64,000 bases of DNA from Paraburkholderia aspalathi (GTDB lineage Bacteria; Pseudomonadota; Gammaproteobacteria; Burkholderiales; Burkholderiaceae), in contig NZ_FPBH01000005.1 in the NCBI RefSeq assembly GCF_900116445.1, positions 388,181-452,180 on the forward strand, read 5' to 3'. The position numbers were made by a program, and so were the translations under genes. The notes beneath the pieces are model-generated. The model saw only the letters and a list, made by a program, of their open reading frames with translations, was not told where the DNA came from and did not search any database. Shown piece after piece: positions 8,669 through 16,982 of this stretch; within the stretch, counting starts at the first letter, position 1; every line of letters begins with the position of its first letter.

Positions 8669-11164
8669 GTGACCGTTCGCAACCTAGACGCCCTGTTCCG
8701 CCCTAAATCCGTCGCCGTGATCGGCGCTTCCGAGCGGCCGGGCAGCACCGGCGCAATGGTGTGGGCGCGTGTGCTGGAAGGCGGCTTCGAGGGCCCTGTC
8801 TGGCCGGTCAATCCGAAATACGAGACGCTCGGCGGACGTAAGGTGATTGGCGATGTCGGCGATTTGCCGCAAGCGCCTACCGTCGCGCTGATCTGCACGC
8901 CGCCCGATACGTGGCCCGGCATCATCCACAAGCTCGGCGGATTGGGCACGCGCGCGGCGATCATCGTCGGCGAGGTGCGGAGCGATGAGGACCGCATGCA
9001 TCTCCGACATGCGCTCTCGGCGGCGCGGCCGCATTTGCTGCGCATCGTCGGGCCGGGCAGTCTCGGGGTGGTGTCGCCGGCGTTCCACGCGCATTTCGGT
9101 GCGCCGTCGTGCACGGTGAAGGCGGGTGGCGTGGCATGGGTGTCGCAATCGAATGCACTGACGAATGCCGTGCTCGGTTGGGCGCATGCGCGCGGCCTTG
9201 GCTTTTCGCACGCCGTGGCGCTGGGTGGCGAAGCCGACGTGGACGCCGGCGACGTGCTCGACTATCTGGCGAGCGATCCCGGCACGCGCGCGATCCTCCT
9301 GGAGTTGGATACGGTGCGCGCCGCGCGTAAATTCATGTCGGCGGCTCGCGCCGCGGCGCGCAACAAACCGGTACTGGCACTACGCTCAGGCCGCGCCGAT
9401 CCGGCCGACGCGCTGTACACCGCTGCATTCCGCCGCGCGGGCATGGTGCGTGTCGACTCGCTCGACGATCTGCTCGATGAAATCGAAACGCTCGGCGTGG
9501 GCCGGGTGGCGGCAGGCGCGACCGCGACGCTGATCACCAGCGACAGCGGTCTCGCCACGCTCGCCTGCGACGCCTTTGCCGCCGCCGGGGACACGCTCGC
9601 GCCGTGGCCCGCCGAAGCGGACGCGGCGCTAAGCGAAGCGCTGCCGCACGCGGTGGCGGGCAATCCGCTACGACTCGGCGACGATGCGCGCCCCGAGCAT
9701 TTCGGCACCGCGCTCAAACTGCTCGCCGAGCATCGCAGCACGGGCACGGCCTTCGTGGTCCACGCGTCGACGCATGGCGCGCCGGTCGGTGAGGTCGCGC
9801 AGGCATTGATCGCGAATCAGCGCTTCGCCTATCGTGGGCTGCTCGCATGCTTTTTCGGCGGCGTGGATGCGGCCACGCGCGATGCGCTGCATGCGCAAGG
9901 CATTCCGGTTCATACGACGCCGCAGCGATTGGCGCGCGCCTTTGCGCGTCTGGTCGACTACCGGATGGGCCGCGAGTTGCTGATGCAGACGCCGGAAGGT
10001 TTGCCGGCGCAGATACCCGAAGCAATCGACGCCGCTCGGGCGCAAGCCCGCGCCGCGCTTGCAGCAGGTGAGCACCAACTAACCGGGGCGGCAGCGGCAC
10101 AGTTTCTTGAGCGTTTTGGGCTGAGCGTTGAAACGCAAGGGGGCGACCCGACGACGAAAGAAGCATTAGCGCAAGGCGCTACGCAAGGATCGACGCAAGT
10201 GCTATCCCAACAAGCCGCGCAGCAATCCGCCGCAGCGCCGGCACAAGCAGATTGCGAGGAACTGGTCGCCGCGCAGTCGCGCAAGCCGGTTGTCGCCCTC
10301 GCCGTCGAACTTCACGACGACGACAACTTCGGCCCCGTTTTCCGCTTCACCGCGCCGTCGACGGATGGCGTGTCCGAGCCGTTGCGCGTCTACGGCTTGC
10401 CGCCACTCAATCCGATGCTCGCACGCGACATGGTCACGCACTCGCGCTACGCGCGCCTGATCGATCCCGAGCCGGCATTAACCGCATTGACGGCGCTTTC
10501 GCAGGCGGTCTGCGACGTCAAGGAGATCGTCGGCCTCTCGCTGACGCTGCGAGTGTTTAAGGACCACGTGGTGGTAGTCGAGCCGACCCTCAGCCTGGCG
10601 GCGAAGCGCAGCCGGCTTGCGATCGTGCCCTATCCGCGCCGCTTCGAAGAGACGCTCGATTGGCAGGGTCTGCGTGTGACGATCCGGCCGATCCGTCCGG
10701 AAGACGAAGCCGCGCATCACGATTTCGTCGAAGCGATGACGCCGGAAGATTTACGTTTGCGTTTCTTCGGCGCAGTGGGCAGCTTTGATCATTCACAGCT
10801 CGCGCGCATGACGCAGATCGACTACGACCGCGAAATGGCGCTGATCGCGACGGTCACCAGCGAAGACGGTTTCACGCGCACGCTCGGCGTCGTGCGCGCC
10901 GTTGCTGATCCCGACAACGAGACAGCCGAGTTCGCCGTGGCAGTGCGCTCCGACCAGAAAGGCCGGCGCCTTGGACAATTGCTGATGGATCGGATCATCA
11001 AGTACGCGCGGGCGCGCGGCATCCACTGGCTGGTAGGCGAGGCGTTGCGGGAGAATGCGCCAATGATCGCGCTAGCCAGGTCCTGCGGCTTCACCATCAC
11101 GCCGACGGAAGATCCTGGCGTGGTCGGCTTCAGGATGGCGCTGGATGAACCGGCGCAAGCTTAA
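8669..11164 (+). CDS. Pat-like protein: degenerate ADP-forming acyl-CoA synthetase fused to GNAT acetyltransferase
   Basis: These 831 residues match the architecture of protein lysine acetyltransferases such as Salmonella Pat. A CoA-binding Rossmann domain opens with LFRPKSVAVIGASERPGS, then come a succinyl-CoA-ligase-like domain to about 420, a shortened ATP-grasp region, and a GNAT domain from about residue 675 with QKGRRLG. The GTG at 8669 is preceded by GGAG at 8660-8663. Another in-frame GTG is at 8639. The SHTGAL segment that carries the catalytic histidine in true ADP-forming synthetases is absent after LRSGRA, and the usual KSD ATP-grasp motif is replaced by a Gln/Ala-rich stretch. 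A regulatory acetyltransferase, for example acting on acyl-CoA synthetases, is therefore more likely than a ligase. Confidence 0.82.
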   Translation: MTVRNLDALFRPKSVAVIGASERPGSTGAMVWARVLEGGFEGPVWPVNPKYETLGGRKVIGDVGDLPQAPTVALICTPPDTWPGIIHKLGGLGTRAAIIVGEVRSDEDRMHLRHALSAARPHLLRIVGPGSLGVVSPAFHAHFGAPSCTVKAGGVAWVSQSNALTNAVLGWAHARGLGFSHAVALGGEADVDAGDVLDYLASDPGTRAILLELDTVRAARKFMSAARAAARNKPVLALRSGRADPADALYTAAFRRAGMVRVDSLDDLLDEIETLGVGRVAAGATATLITSDSGLATLACDAFAAAGDTLAPWPAEADAALSEALPHAVAGNPLRLGDDARPEHFGTALKLLAEHRSTGTAFVVHASTHGAPVGEVAQALIANQRFAYRGLLACFFGGVDAATRDALHAQGIPVHTTPQRLARAFARLVDYRMGRELLMQTPEGLPAQIPEAIDAARAQARAALAAGEHQLTGAAAAQFLERFGLSVETQGGDPTTKEALAQGATQGSTQVLSQQAAQQSAAAPAQADCEELVAAQSRKPVVALAVELHDDDNFGPVFRFTAPSTDGVSEPLRVYGLPPLNPMLARDMVTHSRYARLIDPEPALTALTALSQAVCDVKEIVGLSLTLRVFKDHVVVVEPTLSLAAKRSRLAIVPYPRRFEETLDWQGLRVTIRPIRPEDEAAHHDFVEAMTPEDLRLRFFGAVGSFDHSQLARMTQIDYDREMALIATVTSEDGFTRTLGVVRAVADPDNETAEFAVAVRSDQKGRRLGQLLMDRIIKYARARGIHWLVGEALRENAPMIALARSCGFTITPTEDPGVVGFRMALDEPAQA

Positions 11165-11270
11165 GTTGGCGGGGACGGCGCTTGCCGAAGCTCACAGACA
11201 CAAGGCCGCCTGCTATGACTGTGACGCCAGGCCGCGGCGATTCGCGACCCAGGCGTTGTGACTTCAGCAG

Positions 11271-11816
11271 TTAAGCCGGCAACTTCGCCGCTGCTTCGTC
11301 GACCTGCGTGCGGGTCACGGACAACTCTTCCAGCAGCGCTTCAGCGTACACAGCGCCGGTTTCGCGTTCCAGGCGCGCGATGGTCGCGGCGCAACGGTTC
11401 GCGTCCTTCAGCGTCGCGATGAACGACTTCACCGATTCACCCGCCTTGAAGGCGTCGAACAGCGGCACGCGGATGTCGTCCGGCAGCGGACGCGCCGTCC
11501 ATTGATACGGCTTGCCGTTGAACGTGAACTGCGGCGGCAATACGCGCTCTTTCTTCGCAGCCGGAATCAGGCCGAAGGTGCGCGCGGCGTCGCCGATCTG
11601 CTCGGCCGAAAACAGCTCGTCCGGGCTGATGTCGAATTGCTGAATGAAGGTCTCGATGCTGTGCATCGCTGCAGCGCGGTCGTCACGGCGCTTTTGCGCA
11701 TGAGCGACGATGTCGCGCAGTTCGTCGGCTTCTTCGGGCGTGATCGTGAAGCTCGACTGCTTCTGCTGAAGTTCGGAAAAACGCTGGAATTCGGAATCGG
11801 TCAGAAGTTTCGCCAT
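11271..11816 (-). CDS. conserved hypothetical protein, helical
   Basis: This 181-residue soluble protein has no signal peptide or membrane segment. The N-terminal 70 residues are rich in Glu, Lys, Gln and Arg and look helical or coiled coil. A central FTFNGKPYQWTARPLPDDIR segment and a helical C terminus follow. I do not recognise a family. A vague likeness of the YQWTAR patch to the H-NS C-terminal loop is too weak to use. The start MAKLLTDSEFQRFSEL is the only reasonable one. It stands alone between the Pat-like gene and the IclR regulator. Confidence 0.6.
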   Translation of the reverse strand: MAKLLTDSEFQRFSELQQKQSSFTITPEEADELRDIVAHAQKRRDDRAAAMHSIETFIQQFDISPDELFSAEQIGDAARTFGLIPAAKKERVLPPQFTFNGKPYQWTARPLPDDIRVPLFDAFKAGESVKSFIATLKDANRCAATIARLERETGAVYAEALLEELSVTRTQVDEAAAKLPA

Positions 11817-11893
11817 TGCTTGATCGTTGAGCGCGCATGAGGAGACCCCTGCGGCGTGATTTTTGAAAGGGTCGCCATTCTAAACCATGTGCA

Positions 11894-12682
11894 TTAAACA
11901 GCCTCTTCCCGAAACATCGAGAGCGCCTGCACCGTCTCACGCAGCAGCGCCGTTGCCGCCTCCAGCGTCGGCGCGACGTATTCGTCGATGCGCCGCAGGT
12001 ACGGACACGTGAGCACCGCGATCGCCTGACCGGACGGCCCCTGAATCGGAAACGTGACGTCCGTGACACCGAAGGTCTGCTGACTGTCCTTCTGCGAAAA
12101 ACCCGCCGCGCGAATCCGCTCGCATGCCTGTTCCAGGGCTTCGCGATCGATCGTGACTTCGCCTTTCACCTTGGTGTGTTCGGCCAGCATCTGGTCGCGT
12201 TGCTCGACGCTTTGAAACGCGAGCATCACGCGGCCCGAACCCGTATCGATCAGGCCGACCCGCGAGCCGAGCCGCACCGACATGCCCCACGTGCCCGGTC
12301 CGTCCACCTGCGCGATCACCAGCAGATTGCCGCGGTCGTACACCACGAGGTGACACGATTGCTCGGCAGCGTCGGCAAAACGCTGCATGAGCGGCAGCGC
12401 TTCGGAGATCAGGCGGTTCATCGGCGGATGACGATGCGCGAGCGCATACAGCTTCAGGCTCAGCGAATAACGGTCGCCCGCCGCCGAGCGCACCACGTAC
12501 TGCCGTGCGACCAGTCGCTCCAGCATCCGGTACATCTCGCTCGCGTTGCGTCCCAGCCGCTTGGTGATTTCGGCGCGCGTCAGCCCTTCTTTCTGCTCGG
12601 CGAGCAGTTCCAGGATGTCGAGGCCCTTGTCCAACGCGGGGGCGCGGTAACGGTCGGCGTCGTCTTTGTCGTCTGCGTCCAT
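11894..12682 (-). CDS. IclR-family transcriptional regulator of the sugar cluster
   Basis: These 262 residues have the IclR layout: a winged helix-turn-helix near residues 10-75 (ALDKGLDILELLAEQ, then GLTRAEITKRLGRNASEMYR) and an effector-binding GAF-like domain to the end. The ATG at 12682 is used. An in-frame ATG at 12712 would add ten residues but has no better ribosome binding site. Much longer upstream extensions of the frame run through the divergent gene and are spurious. Divergence from the ABC sugar importer and the catabolic genes suggests it is their local regulator, probably a repressor released by a pathway sugar or keto-acid. That is inference from position. Confidence 0.88.
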   Translation of the reverse strand: MDADDKDDADRYRAPALDKGLDILELLAEQKEGLTRAEITKRLGRNASEMYRMLERLVARQYVVRSAAGDRYSLSLKLYALAHRHPPMNRLISEALPLMQRFADAAEQSCHLVVYDRGNLLVIAQVDGPGTWGMSVRLGSRVGLIDTGSGRVMLAFQSVEQRDQMLAEHTKVKGEVTIDREALEQACERIRAAGFSQKDSQQTFGVTDVTFPIQGPSGQAIAVLTCPYLRRIDEYVAPTLEAATALLRETVQALSMFREEAV

Positions 12683-12803
12683 GGTGAGCGAGGTTCCGTG
12701 TGTTGTTCTCATTATCTGGCGCGTGAGTGTAAGTGCGTGGGGAATCTCGTGCGAGGTGGCACGCGCCAGGGGAAACACCGAGGCATGATGCAGTGCACAT
12801 CGC

Positions 12804-12853
12804 TTGACTTCGAAAAGTCCGTATATGAATAATACGTTCATTGGTGAATGAAC
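12804..12853 (+). promoter_or_regulatory. promoter and palindromic operator candidate of the sugar ABC operon
   Basis: TTGACT at 12804-12809 and AATAAT at 12828-12833 form a plausible -35/-10 pair with 18-bp spacing. GTTCATT (12836-12842) and AATGAAC (12847-12853) make a perfect 7-4-7 inverted repeat just downstream. An overlapping ATGAA-N7-TTCAT covers 12825-12841. The position over the start site suits a repressor, presumably the divergent IclR protein. Confidence 0.5.
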
Positions 12854-12949
12854 GCACACCAATACTTCATAAGAAAGCGCAGGACCAAGTGCCCACCACT
12901 CGCATGGCGGGTTCACGCAGTTCCCACAACGCATCAGCAGGAGACAACC

Positions 12950-13999
12950 ATGTCGTTCGCGAAAGGGCCGCACCCGGCTCGCCGTTTCTTCCAGAGTTCG
13001 TTGTTCGCCGTTGCGGCGGCAGCTTGCGTCGCCAGCCTCGCCGTCAGCGGTGCGGCACACGCCGCTGACGCCGGCAAGGTCGGCCTCGGTCTGCCGCTTC
13101 TCACGTCGCCGTTCTGGCAGTCGTACAACAACTATCTGCCCAAGTACGCGAAGGACATGGGCATCGATATCCTCGCGCCGGTCAATTCGAACGGCGATCC
13201 GGCCCAGCAGATCACCGACATGAACAACCTGCTGAACCTCGGTGCGAAAGGCATCGTGGTCGGCCCGCTGGATTCGGCGGCGATCAGTCGCGCGCTCGAT
13301 GCGGCATCGGCGAAGAACGTGCCGGTGGTCGCCGTCGACGTCGCGCCGACGCAAGGCAAGGTGGCGATGGTGGTGCGCGCCGACAACCACGCCTACGGCG
13401 AGAAAGCGTGCAAGTACATCGGCGAGCACGTGAAGTCGGGCAAGGTTGTGCAGATCATGGGCGACCTGGCGTCGGTGAACGGACGCGACCGCTCCGAAGC
13501 GTTCCGCTCGTGTCTGAAGGGCTTCCCGGGTTTGTCGCTGCTGGAGATTCCGGCAAGTTGGAAGGGTGACGTCGCGGCTACCGCGCTCGACAGTCTGCTC
13601 ACCGCGAATCCTGATGTGAAGGCAATCTACATGCAGGCCGGCGGCGTCTATCTGTCGCCCACGCTGCAAACGCTGCGCCGCAAGCAGATGCTGTTTCCGG
13701 CCGGCGATGCGAAGCACGTCGTGATTGTCAGTAACGACGGCATTCCGCAGGAGTTCGAGGCCATCCGTCGTGGTGATATCGACGCCACCATTTCGCAGCC
13801 TGCCGATTCCTACGCGAAATACGGTCTCTTCTACATCAAGGCAGCGTTGGCCGGACAGACCTTCAAGCCGGGCCCGACGGATCACGGCAGCAACATCGTC
13901 CAGTTGGCGCCGGGCATTCTCGAAGATCAATTGCCCGCACCGCTCGTCACGAAGGCGAATGTCGACGACAAAGCCTTGTGGGGCAATACCGTTAAATGA
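12950..13999 (+). CDS. periplasmic sugar-binding protein of an ABC importer
   Basis: This 349-residue member of the periplasmic-binding-protein family 4 / RbsB group is the ligand receptor of the importer. An N-terminal signal peptide ends at about residue 38 (SGAAHA before ADAGK). The body shows the ribose-binding pattern, with LLNLGAKGIVVGPLDS and later VVIVSNDGIPQEFEAIRRGDIDATISQP. The ATG at 12950 follows AGGAGA. The stop overlaps the ATPase start by ATGA at 13996-13999. The sugar is inferred from the downstream enzymes to be L-fucose or a related 6-deoxyhexose. Confidence 0.88.
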   Translation: MSFAKGPHPARRFFQSSLFAVAAAACVASLAVSGAAHAADAGKVGLGLPLLTSPFWQSYNNYLPKYAKDMGIDILAPVNSNGDPAQQITDMNNLLNLGAKGIVVGPLDSAAISRALDAASAKNVPVVAVDVAPTQGKVAMVVRADNHAYGEKACKYIGEHVKSGKVVQIMGDLASVNGRDRSEAFRSCLKGFPGLSLLEIPASWKGDVAATALDSLLTANPDVKAIYMQAGGVYLSPTLQTLRRKQMLFPAGDAKHVVIVSNDGIPQEFEAIRRGDIDATISQPADSYAKYGLFYIKAALAGQTFKPGPTDHGSNIVQLAPGILEDQLPAPLVTKANVDDKALWGNTVK

Positions 14000-15516
14000 A
14001 CGAGCCGACGCCCTCCGTGCCGGTCGTCGAAGCGTTTGAGGTCACCAAACGCTTCGGCTCCACGGCCGCGCTGAAAGACGTGAGCATCCGGGTGATGCCT
14101 GGCGAGTCGCATGCGCTCGTCGGGCGTAACGGTGCGGGCAAATCGACGCTGGTGTCGATCCTCACCGGCCTGCGCAAGCCCGATACCGGCGAGGTGCGTT
14201 TTGGCGGCACGGCCGCGCCGTCGATCGCGGACCGTGATGCGTGGCGCGAGCGTGTGGCCTGCGTTTATCAACATTCGACGATCATTCGCGATCTGAGCGT
14301 CGCGGAGAATCTGTTCATCAACCGGCAGCCGTCACGCGGGGGCGTGATCGATTGGCGCGCCATGCGCCGCGATGCACGTGAGTTGCTCGATCACTGGAAG
14401 ATCGACGTACGCGAAGATGCGCGCGCCGGCGATCTGAGCGTGGAAGCACGGCAACTCGTGGAGATTGCGCGGGCGCTGTCGTACGGCGCGCGCTTCATCA
14501 TTCTCGACGAACCGACCGCGCAACTCGACGGCGACGAAATCAAGCGCCTGTTCCGCCGCATCAGCGAGTTGCAGCGCGAAGGCGTGACGTTCCTCTTTAT
14601 TTCTCATCATCTGCAAGAGGTCTATGAAATCTGTCAGGCGGTGACGGTGCTGCGCGACGCGCGACATATCGTCAGCGCGCCGGTTTCCGCGTTGCCGCGC
14701 GAGCAATTGATCGAAGCGATGACCGGCGAGCGCGGCGGCCTGGCCGTCGCTGACGCGGCGGCGCGCGATGCGTTGCCGGCGGACACCGCCATTGCGCTGG
14801 AAGTCAAAGATCTGGTGGGTTCCGATTACGAAGGTGTGTCGTTCACGGTGAAGCGCGGCGAAGTGGTCGGGCTGACCGGCGCAACGAGCAGCGGCCGCAC
14901 CAGCGTGGCCGAAGCGATTGCCGGTTTGCGTGCGGCCAGGCGCGGCTCGATCAGCGTGGATGGCACGACGCTGCCACCCGGTGATGTACCCGCTGCGCTG
15001 GCTCACGGCATCGGCTGCGTGCCGAAGGATCGCCATCACGAAGGCCTGGTGCTGACGCAATCGGTTGCCGAAAACGCCTCGATGACGATCGCGCGCCTGC
15101 TCGGCAAATTCGGCATTGCGCCGCCGGCGAAGAAGAACGCCTTCGGTCAGAAGATGATCGACGCGCTCGGCATCGTCGCGCAAGGCCCCGAGCATGTCGT
15201 GTCAGGGCTCTCGGGCGGCAATCAGCAGAAGGTCGTCATGGCCCGCGCACTCGCCACCGATCCGAACGTGCTTGTATTGATCGACCCTACGGCAGGCGTC
15301 GATGTGAAATCGAAAGAAGCGTTGCTGTCAGTGGTGGATCGCGTGCGAGAGGAGGGCAAGGCCGTGCTGGTCGTGTCCGGCGAACTCGACGATCTGCGTA
15401 CCTGTGACCGTGTGCTGGTCATGTTCCGTGGCCGTGTCGCGGCCGAATTTCCCGCGGGTTGGCAAGACCACGACCTGATCGCATCCGTTGAAGGAGTGAG
15501 TCTCCATGAAGAATAG
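13996..15516 (+). CDS. sugar ABC transporter ATP-binding protein (RbsA/MglA type)
   Basis: This 506-residue protein carries two ABC cassettes and energises import at the inner membrane. The first has a canonical Walker A, GRNGAGKST at about residues 43-51, and the Walker B segment FIILDEPTAQLD. The second has the degenerate P-loop GATSSGRTS and a canonical LSGGNQQKVVMARAL signature, as is usual for RbsA/MglA. It is coupled to the binding protein by a 4-base overlap and to the permease by an 11-base overlap, so the three are one transport operon. Confidence 0.92.
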   Translation: MNEPTPSVPVVEAFEVTKRFGSTAALKDVSIRVMPGESHALVGRNGAGKSTLVSILTGLRKPDTGEVRFGGTAAPSIADRDAWRERVACVYQHSTIIRDLSVAENLFINRQPSRGGVIDWRAMRRDARELLDHWKIDVREDARAGDLSVEARQLVEIARALSYGARFIILDEPTAQLDGDEIKRLFRRISELQREGVTFLFISHHLQEVYEICQAVTVLRDARHIVSAPVSALPREQLIEAMTGERGGLAVADAAARDALPADTAIALEVKDLVGSDYEGVSFTVKRGEVVGLTGATSSGRTSVAEAIAGLRAARRGSISVDGTTLPPGDVPAALAHGIGCVPKDRHHEGLVLTQSVAENASMTIARLLGKFGIAPPAKKNAFGQKMIDALGIVAQGPEHVVSGLSGGNQQKVVMARALATDPNVLVLIDPTAGVDVKSKEALLSVVDRVREEGKAVLVVSGELDDLRTCDRVLVMFRGRVAAEFPAGWQDHDLIASVEGVSLHEE

Positions 15517-16561
15517 TGTGCCCAGCCCTGCATTCGGCACCGCGCAAGCTCAAGCGCAACCGCAGCCGATCGCGGCGGCCTCAAGCGGCAAACGTGCCCG
15601 CAGCGAACTCGCCCGGCTGCGCGAACTGGCCTTGCTGCCCGCGCTTGCGTTGCTGCTCGTGGTCGGCGCGTTCGTCAGCCCGAGCTTTCTGACGAAGGCA
15701 AATCTGATCAGCGTGCTGGGGGCGTCCGCGGCATTGGCATTGGTTGTGCTCGCCGAATCGCTGATCGTGTTGACCGGCAAGTTCGATCTGTCGCTCGAAT
15801 CGACGGTGGGCATTGCGCCGGCTATCGGCGCGATGCTGGTGATGCCGGCGGCGTCCGCGGGCTTCGGGTTGCAATGGCCGGCGGCGGCGGGTTTGCTGGC
15901 TATCCTCGTGGTTGGCGCGGTGATTGGCTTCGTCAACGGTTTCCTGGTGGTGCGTTTGCGATTGAACGCCTTCATCGTTACGCTGGCGATGCTGATCGTG
16001 CTGCGCGGCATGCTGGTCGGTGCGACCAAAGGCGGCACGCTGTTCGATATGCCGCCGTCGTTCTTCTCGCTCGCCACCACGATCGTGCTCGGTTTGCCGT
16101 TGTCGGTATGGCTTGCGGCGGCAGCGTTTGCCATCGCTGCGTTCGTGCTGCGCTATCACCGCCTGGGTCGCGCGTTGTACGCGATCGGCGGTAATCCGGA
16201 AGCGGCGCGCGCAGCTGGGATTCGCGTGGAGCGCATTACGTGGGGCGTATTCGTGCTCGGCAGTATGCTGGCCTCAGTGGGCGGTCTGATCGTGACTGGC
16301 TATGTTGGCGCGATCAACGCAAACCAGGGTAACGGCATGATTTTCACGGTGTTCGCGGCGGCGGTGATCGGCGGCATATCACTCGACGGCGGCAAGGGCT
16401 CGATGCTCGGTGCGCTCACCGGCGTGTTGCTGCTCGGCGTCGTGCAGAACCTGCTGACGCTGGCCCAGGTGCCGTCGTTCTGGATTCAGGCGATCTACGG
16501 CGCGATCATTTTGGGCTCGCTGATGGTGGCGCGGCTCGCCAGCGGCGAAGGCCAGAACTAA
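15506..16561 (+). CDS. sugar ABC transporter permease (RbsC type)
   Basis: This 351-residue BPD_transp_2 family inner-membrane protein has about ten hydrophobic segments after a 35-residue cytoplasmic tail. The conserved GGNPEAARAAGI segment and the C-terminal GALTGVLLLGVVQNLL match RbsC-type permeases. It overlaps the end of the ATPase gene by 11 bases. The UxaA-type dehydratase genes follow after 25 bases, so import and catabolism are probably co-transcribed. Confidence 0.92.
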   Translation: MKNSVPSPAFGTAQAQAQPQPIAAASSGKRARSELARLRELALLPALALLLVVGAFVSPSFLTKANLISVLGASAALALVVLAESLIVLTGKFDLSLESTVGIAPAIGAMLVMPAASAGFGLQWPAAAGLLAILVVGAVIGFVNGFLVVRLRLNAFIVTLAMLIVLRGMLVGATKGGTLFDMPPSFFSLATTIVLGLPLSVWLAAAAFAIAAFVLRYHRLGRALYAIGGNPEAARAAGIRVERITWGVFVLGSMLASVGGLIVTGYVGAINANQGNGMIFTVFAAAVIGGISLDGGKGSMLGALTGVLLLGVVQNLLTLAQVPSFWIQAIYGAIILGSLMVARLASGEGQN

Positions 16562-16586
16562 TGCACACGCATCACGGAGAACGCAC

Positions 16587-16940
16587 TTGACCAGCAGCTC
16601 AACGCAAACCGCGCAAACGCCCCAAACGTTGCAAACCGACCCACGCCTGATCCTGCTCAGCCCCGCGGACAACTGCCTGATCGCGGCGGCGCGTCTCGAC
16701 GCAGGCACGCAAGTCGAGATCGAAGGTGAGCGCGTGACGCTCACCAAAACCATCGACCTCGGCCACAAGGTCGCGCGCCATGAACTCGCGAAAGACGACA
16801 AGGTGCTGCGTTACGGCGCAGTGATCGGTCACGTGACCGAGGCGGTGGCGCGCGGTGCGCATTTGCATACGCACAACCTCGAAAGCGATTACCTGCCCAC
16901 GTATACGCACGACGCGGGCCACGAGTTCGTCCATCACTGA
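16587..16940 (+). CDS. UxaA-type dehydratase, small (SAF domain) subunit
   Basis: These 117 residues correspond to the N-terminal SAF domain of altronate dehydratase UxaA, encoded here as a separate polypeptide. Visible family marks are LSPADNCLIAAARL, ALGHKVA-like DLGHKVARHEL and the terminal HTHNLESDYLPTY. The start is the TTG at 16587, preceded by GGAGA. It is the partner of the next gene and together they should dehydrate a sugar acid. In this cluster L-fuconate to 2-keto-3-deoxy-L-fuconate is the likely reaction, though the family members best known act on altronate or galactarate. Confidence 0.82.
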   Translation: MTSSSTQTAQTPQTLQTDPRLILLSPADNCLIAAARLDAGTQVEIEGERVTLTKTIDLGHKVARHELAKDDKVLRYGAVIGHVTEAVARGAHLHTHNLESDYLPTYTHDAGHEFVHH

Positions 16941-16982
16941 ATTGAGCACATTGACGTGGCCTTGCGCCGCGCTGGAATGATC

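Noticed and set aside
11271..11816. Possible H-NS homologue
   Set aside because: Only a short YQWTAR patch recalls the H-NS C-terminal loop. The canonical WTGRGR-type motif is absent, so it is left hypothetical.
12713..13930. Very long minus-strand extension of the IclR frame
   Set aside because: It runs antisense through the sugar-binding protein gene and contains no recognisable domain. The IclR protein starts at 12682 or 12712.
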